A DNA stretch of 64,000 nucleotides, from NCBI GenBank assembly GCA_902702965.1, contig CACRXP010000179.1:782024-846023 (forward strand), given 5' to 3'. The position numbers and the translations under genes are program-made. Origin of the DNA: Spirometra erinaceieuropaei (taxonomy: Eukaryota > Platyhelminthes > Cestoda > Diphyllobothriidea > Diphyllobothriidae). Positions within the stretch are counted from its first letter, which is position 1; each line of letters starts with the position of its first letter. Below the pieces are notes generated by a model. The model was not told the DNA's origin. It ran no database searches and was given only the letters and a program-made list of their open reading frames with translations. This document shows positions 58,192 through 64,000 of this stretch, piece after piece.

Positions 58192-59905
58192 CTGATATGA
58201 GAACATTCGGAAGTCTTACACCTTGCACATTTTGATCGTTCGTCCAGCCTCTTCAAGAAAGTATCCTTTTCGTGTGTACAAAATACGTCCACTTACTTTA
58301 AACAAGCTACATGTTCACAGATTCGAGTGAAAATAGACGCTGCAAAATGTACGGGCGATTTCCTATGCCAATCCCTGTCCTAGACTTCGGGTGTGCATCT
58401 AAGCATGTTTTTCTTCGAGAGGAGAGTAATTTAATCTGGGGAATCTTACTAAACAGAGCTTAGAGCATTTGAAAATTGATTTTTGCCCGGTGCTAACCGT
58501 GGGAATCAGCTTGCTAACGCACCGGTTATTTTAAGACAACCAGAAGTTTTATCGATTTTGAGACGCCAGATTAGCGGATCTTTGCGACTTCGTGTACTAA
58601 AGTGAAGTACTGACGCCCACAGGCAATCTTTCGCTTAAATAGGCCGAAATTGTTTCGCCTTCTGGAAAAGTATATCGGCTGTCACGGAAGGAACTACAAC
58701 CAAAAAAATCGTTTTCAATTTTGAACATTTGGAAAATTACTATGATTGATGGGTGCTCACCGATCGTTTCTACGGAACTCTCTCGTCTCGTTATGCCTTA
58801 GGGCTCTCTCTAACCCGACCTGCGGCCGCAGAGCAGCGCATGATATAATCAGAATTGCATTACCGACAAAGACAAGGGAGACTGGAATGGCCATTTCTGG
58901 CTTATTAGCCGTCGTCAGCCAGCCATACCCAAGCCCGAAGTGTGGAACACCCGAGCCTCGAACTCGCGACCTGTTGGTTTAGAAGTCAACGCCTCTACTC
59001 ACCGGGCCACGAGCCCGTTGCCCTGTCGGTTTTCGATCGGGAATATACAATGTTAGGGGGCGCTCACCGATCGTTCATACGGAACTCACTCGTTCCGTTG
59101 TGCCTTAAGGGCTCTCTCTCGAGCCCAACCAGCAGCCGCACAGCGGCGCATGATATATAGGCAGAATGATATTACCGACAAAGCCAAGCGAGACTGTAAT
59201 GGCCATTTCTGACTTATTGGCCATCGCCAGCCAATTATACCCACCTGGGGCTCCATCCAGGAACCTGTTGGTTAAAAGCCCAACGCCCCTTACCACTTAG
59301 CCACGGGCATAACGAGACGAGTAAGTTCATTAAAAACGATCGGTGAGCACCTCCCTACCACTATGTATTCCCCATCGTAAACCGACAGTGCAACGGGCTT
59401 GTGGCCCAGCGGTTAGAGGCGTGGACTTCTAACTAGCAGGTCACGAGTTCGAGCCTTGCGTGTCCCACACTTCGGAATTGGGTATGACTGGCTGACGAAG
59501 GCCAATAAGCGAGAAATGGCCATTCCTATCTCCCTCGTCTTTGTCGGCAATACACTTCTGCCTATATGGAACATTACTTTTCGTGCAGTTCAGCTTCTGT
59601 AAATACGTAATTTAGATATTGATTGAGCGAGATACAGGTATTTATATGCCCCTCGGGAATATAGGCTGTTGGCAAGCCACCATACCCGTAATTATACTAA
59701 TTTTTAAAGGACATCTAAACGTAAGTTTCACCAAAGTATTTTTCGTATGTTATTGTATTGGTGCTGTCGTATTTACTCAGTGTTTAGTATGAACAGGCTT
59801 TCCCTGCATTTGGAGTTATATTTGAAACAATTACAAACATTTTTGCGTTTTCGGGATTCTCCGCTTTTTTTAAAACTTGGCATTTCTAATCAACGTAAAA
59901 TTACT
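58170..59905. repeat. Segmental duplication, copy with SINE insertion
   Basis: 58170-58610 and 59690-59905 together match 61430-62060 in order and orientation. Shared landmarks: CCTGATGACAGAAACTGATA, GGGC[GA]ATTTCCTATG, CATTTGAAAATTGATT versus CACTTGAAAATTGATT, and AAAACTTGG near the end. The 1.08 kb between the two blocks is largely the SINE cluster. Confidence 0.7.
58745..59580. mobile_element. SINE cluster: three copies with heads
   Basis: In order: head 58748-58850 and SINE body 58860-59040 (minus, well preserved, CGAACTCGCGACC B-box); head 59050-59165 and a diverged body 59165-59310 (minus); partial head 59320-59380 and a plus-strand body 59385-59565 (tRNA-like GGCTTGTGGCCCAGCGGTTA, CTTCTAA loop, GAGTTCGAGCC). 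The whole cluster sits inside one copy of a duplicated segment. Confidence 0.75.
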
Positions 59906-61429
59906 CCTTTTATGTTTTTTTATCACCTTAAAGTTTTATCTGTCAGCGTAGATTTTGGGTGCAAGCATCGGTGTCACTTTGCGAGTGATTAACAGTCATT
60001 CGTAAATTTTGACACCAATTCTGAGTTAGATTACGCAGTGTTGTTTTGATGGATGCGTTGCCGATGAAACAAAGGAGCTTGGAGGGTTCGTGCCTGGCCT
60101 GCTTTCCAACGTTAGCCCTCTATACCTGAACCGACTGACAAACAGAAGGGTCCGATAAGTATGTAATTTCAAATACTCCCGATCTAAGCCAAGAGGTCAT
60201 GAGGTCATTTCTAGGTACCGTGTGCAAGGACCAAGTCTGCCTCGTTCAAATCTGGGGCTTGCCAGAGTGGAGGCTCGAAAAGTGCTCACTAACGCTGGTA
60301 AATTAGACAGAAAGGATTATTCCGGTTTAGTCATATCCGCTTCAATGGTTCTCGATTTATGGGTGTATTTTTTTAAATTCTCGGCTAATGGCCGGCCGCT
60401 AAAGGGGCTCAGTGACGTAAACAGGCGGAGTGAACATGATAAAGCATATCAAAATTATTACAAAACAACAACGAAAAACGCTGGACTATATCACAAACAC
60501 AGAAAACAGACCACTTTATGGCTAAAGGCCGAAAGTGGTAACAAACTAATTTTAGCAGACAGAATGCAAAATATGATTCAAACATTGCTGAGGATTCATA
60601 ATTGAAAGAAATTATCTATAAGGAAGTAGGAGACAAAATGACGTCTTCAAGTCTAGTTGAATTTCTTAAAGTAATAATTTGGCTCTGGGAAGAGGTTGCG
60701 TTGCAGATACGCCGGGACAAAACGCAGCGGGGGGCAAAATTAGCTTGGTTTGCCCGTTCATCGAGCAGCATTGAGTCCGTGCCAGTCCATGACTACTACC
60801 TTGTATGTGACGGGTGTTTTCTGACACGCATAGAATTAGCCCTTCACACTGAATCATTCACTGCGTACAGTACCTGATCTATTTCATTTAAAGCAAGCGT
60901 AGATTGCAGAATTTATTGGAACCAAGAAATTTCGCGGCGGCTTATCAACTGCAACCTGTCGTTGCATAACAGAGATAAGAAATGAGAAATATACCGAGAT
61001 TTGAACTTTCACAGAGAAACTCAACATAAAACAGCAAGGTCATCGAATACTGCACGCAGACTAATCATTAAAATGGCAGCTTCAAGACGCAACGTAAGAA
61101 AGAGAACGGGGAAGTTAACATGCAGAAGGATTGCGCAAATCAAAGGGCTGAGCTTTATCAGGGCAAGCTGAGGTTACCCAGGTGGTCTAACTGTTTGCAT
61201 ACGTCGGCTTTCTCTCGCCATATGTATGCAGCCTCCAAGTAGCGCAGTATCCGAATCGTTCGCGCCCAAACTAATACTCGAAAAGATGTTTTAGGGTCAA
61301 CCGAATGATCGCTATCTAGGAGGTGTTTTGTGATAAAGGACCGCGGAATTTTATTTGCCTGTTTTAGAAGTCACTCAAGCAGATAATGCCACTTGCCTTG
61401 ATCTCGTAAAATGTACTTGCATCTCACTA
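59906..61429. other. Unrecognised region
   Basis: A plus-strand frame of 127 codons (60222-60605) is Lys/Asn-rich with no domain I recognise and no clear splice or promoter context. It could be chance in AT-rich sequence. Confidence 0.35.
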
Positions 61430-62060
61430 AAAACCTGATGACAGAAACTGATATGTGAATTTTCGGACTTCTTAAACGTTGTGCATTTTGTTTGTTTGTC
61501 CAGCTTATTTAAGGAAATATTCTTTCCTTGTGTAGGAAATGTGTCCACGTAGATTTATCAAATAAAATTTCCATAAATGTGAGCCAATGTGCGGGCAATT
61601 TCCTATGTCAATCCCTGTTCAAAACTTCAGTTACGCATCTGAACGTGTTCTTCATTAAAAGAGGATTAATGTGCTCTCGAGAGATCTACTAAACAGAACT
61701 TGTTGCACTTGAAAATTGATTGTTTTGTCTGATGTTAACCGTGGGGTTCAGTATGTTTACACACAAGTTGTTTTAAGCGAACCAAGAGTTATATCGATTT
61801 TTAAAAAGCAAATTTACAGATCTATGCGAATTCGTGTCTAAATCTGAAATTATACTAAATTTCAAAGAAAAAATAAATTTAAACTTTACTTAAAGACTAT
61901 TTTAAGAGGCTATTCTACTCGTGCTGTCATATCAACTAAGTGTTTTGCATAGACAGGATTTCTGCACCTATAGAACTAAAGTTTACACATTTATAACCAT
62001 TTTTGACGTTTTCGGATTTCGCTTTTCCATAAAACTTGGTGTTTTTAAACTTTGAATGGT
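61430..62060. repeat. Segmental duplication, copy without SINE insertion
   Basis: It aligns to 58170-58610 and then directly to 59690-59905. A frame on the minus strand that is open at 58222-58287 is broken here by an in-frame TAA, and the GTGTAAG donor reads GTTTAAG. Divergence appears to be about one base in four, by eye. Confidence 0.7.
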
Positions 62061-62089
62061 GTCAGTTGATGGGAAAACTCATTCCTCGT

Positions 62090-62980
62090 GGTCAGTACTG
62101 AGTGTGTGCTGCTTATACAGGCTAAGCAGTATATGCGCTGGACCCACACAGGGGCTGAAGTGTGCTACGGCAGGCGTCGTTGGAAATGTGCACCCAAAAC
62201 AAATGCTTAAATTTGGGACGTCGTGGCACGACCAGGCGCCAGCTCATGCCACGCCGATTGGGTTATTTGTCACCTCCTTTTTCTTGGTGTTTAAAACCTT
62301 GATCAGTGCATGTTTTGACCAGGGACCGTGGTGGTGCGCCTGGATGAGGGTTTTCGCCGCGGCAGTCTTTTTGATTGTCTTGACACGGGACCCAAATGAG
62401 GGGGGATAGAGTGCGATAGATGCTTCGCAAGTCGACTAACATTTTCCACTACCTCACATGCAAGTCACATCCGTTGTCTTCATTCTTCCGTATGGCACAC
62501 GGTGGAGATCGTCGGTTATAACGGTCGAACAGTCGTGTGCGCGTTTTGCCCCCACAACGAGCCAGGCGGTAGATGGGCTGGACCAAAAAGGGGCTAGGCA
62601 GGAGTCCGACGGGTTTTGTCAAGAATGCGCATCCATAAAAATGCCAGTATGAAAGTGTGGCGACCAGCCCACTTGCCGGCTCATGTCGCACCACTCGGGA
62701 TCCGAGCCGGTCCCTAGATATGGTTTTTTGAACAACCTGTTCAGGTGTTTGTTATGGACCATGGGGTGTGGTGGTACACCTATGTGCTGGTCTACGCCGT
62801 GGCAGATACCTGCGTCCTCTTCCATCTTCGGTCTTCTTTACTCTCTTCTGACGGCAGGCCCAGGTGGGGAAGAAGAGAATGCGATAGATGCTACGCATGC
62901 CTGCCACCACTATAGACAAATTCACGTCAAAGTCACGCTCCCTGCTTTCGCCCTGCTGTGAACCACACGGGTGAACTGTC
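62090..62980 (+). repeat. Two R4 copies in tandem
   Basis: The first copy (about 62090-62550) and second (about 62560-62980) each contain a GGTAGATGGGCTGGACC-type or GCGCTGGACCCACACAGGGG block and a following TCTT-TTGACTC block with GATAGATGCTxCGCA. Landmarks appear in the same order in both. Confidence 0.6.
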
Positions 62981-64000
62981 GTATGTGCGCAAAGTAACTG
63001 AGTGAAGGATTGAGAGTCAGTCTCAGTTGATTCTTCTTGATGTGCTTAGTATAACACTCCCAAGCCACTAAGACTGGAGTCGTCTCCTTACAAATATAGC
63101 ACATATCGTGCAGACCATATCGCTTGTGGTACGCGCAGACAGACTGTTTAACTCTGTGAGCCGCAACATCCGAACATACATCCGGTCGCCTAGACACTGC
63201 TCTGTCATCAGAGGAAAATCAGCGAAGGAAGAGAGAGCGAGGCAGGTGTTGTAAAAGCCCGCCCTACTGCAAACTAATTCGAAAGTAATTCACCGTCCTG
63301 CGACCACTCCATGAGGCAAACGGTGGACAGAGTCCCTCGCAGCGTCTGATATCCTGACAAAACCAATCCCTTCAGATGAGACATCAATATGGACAGCTAG
63401 GGCACGAATCGCCCTCGTAGGCTTTTGATGTTTTCAGTTATCACTAGCGTAGCCCCTGGTCAGACGTCCTAACATTCAAAGCCGCCAGTGTTTCGAGTCA
63501 AACGTTCTATCCGTTGAGTCACGATCCCACTTCTGGCCGTCTGTAAACGAAGCACTTGAAGTCACGAGGAGGTGGCCATTGACCGACCCAGATGCCGGCC
63601 TTACACATTCTTTGGACTCTGAATTAGAACTCAGAGCAAAAACCCGTAAGGATCGTCTCATAGGAGAATTTAGCTCCACGGGAACCAAAGGGATTTAAAC
63701 GGCAATGTCCAGTCAAATGTGTTGTCATCAAACATCCATTACAATAGCTGCAGATAGGGAGGAGTAACAGTTTAGACCGAGCAGTTGGTCATCAAGTATT
63801 CGAGTTATTTGCTCCACTGGATGAGCTGTTTTGCCAACTGTGGACAGTAATACAAAGCGGTATACAATAGATTCCCAATTTTGACAAAACAGCATATTCC
63901 TCCGGCAACCCAGGTGGACAAAGATCACTGTAGTGCCACTTTAACGACCGGTAGTTTCGGAGCCAACTGTTCTAGCCGTTTAGCCGAAGGCATACGCTCC
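62981..64000. other. No gene seen
   Basis: Two weak tRNA-like stretches (63475-63545, 63935-64000, minus) share a GGxTAGAACxxTT block. The upstream exons of the FERM gene were looked for here and not found. Confidence 0.4.

Noticed and set aside
60222..60605. 127-codon plus frame as a protein gene
   Set aside because: AT-rich, Lys/Asn-rich, with no recognisable motif or neighbouring exon.

Overview
The window is eukaryotic, repeat-rich, and reads as a piece of a large flatworm genome. Protein-coding sequence is sparse and cut into small exons with GT..AG borders. The filler is made of Penelope-like retroelement tails, tRNA-derived SINEs, inverted-repeat DNA elements and telomere-like TTAGGG tracts. 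Two runs of N (7106-7454 and 50517-50764) are assembly gaps. My best guess is a tapeworm, possibly of the Diphyllobothriidea. That rests on the general look of the repeats and recalled similar peptides, not on a search.

The main gene lies on the minus strand. I join seven exons: 58028-58091, 55508-55596, 53189-53266, 49569-49783, 39422-41400, 30107-30345 and 17789-18437. Each internal exon has an AG acceptor and a GT donor, and all six junctions are phase-compatible. The first exons encode the C-terminal (F3) lobe of a FERM domain. The next two give a basic, hydrophilic linker. A 659-codon Ser/Pro/Thr-rich exon follows, then a short linker exon, and a last exon with a probable membrane segment near the C-terminus. 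The layout recalls FRMD/band 4.1 membrane-cytoskeleton adaptors. The 5' part (F1, F2, start of F3) was not found and probably lies past the right end. Most of the window is introns of this gene (up to about 11.7 kb each) plus its 3' flank (1-17788).

Repeats. (1) A foldback element of about 1 kb has nine copies. Its ends read CAGT..ACTG, it is mostly flanked by TA, and its arms of about 380 bp pair with each other around a central loop of about 220 bp. (2) Elements with terminal inverted repeats enclose TTAGGG-like arrays, in two unrelated families (3117-3509, 5021-6431, 56922-57242; and 43011-43699). (3) Penelope-like fragments carry GIY-YIG domains (21857-22250; head-to-head pair 53748-54786). 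Their terminal regions contain hammerhead-ribozyme-like cores, also seen at 6000-6105, 42180-42220 and 55712-55762. (4) A SINE resembling tRNA-Arg(UCU) often sits as a composite with a GC-rich head. (5) A family of about 200-500 bp (R4) has at least eight copies. (6) There is a long palindrome at 34715-35105 and a segmental duplication at 58170-59905 / 61430-62060. No rRNA, intact tRNA, CRISPR or prokaryotic feature was seen.
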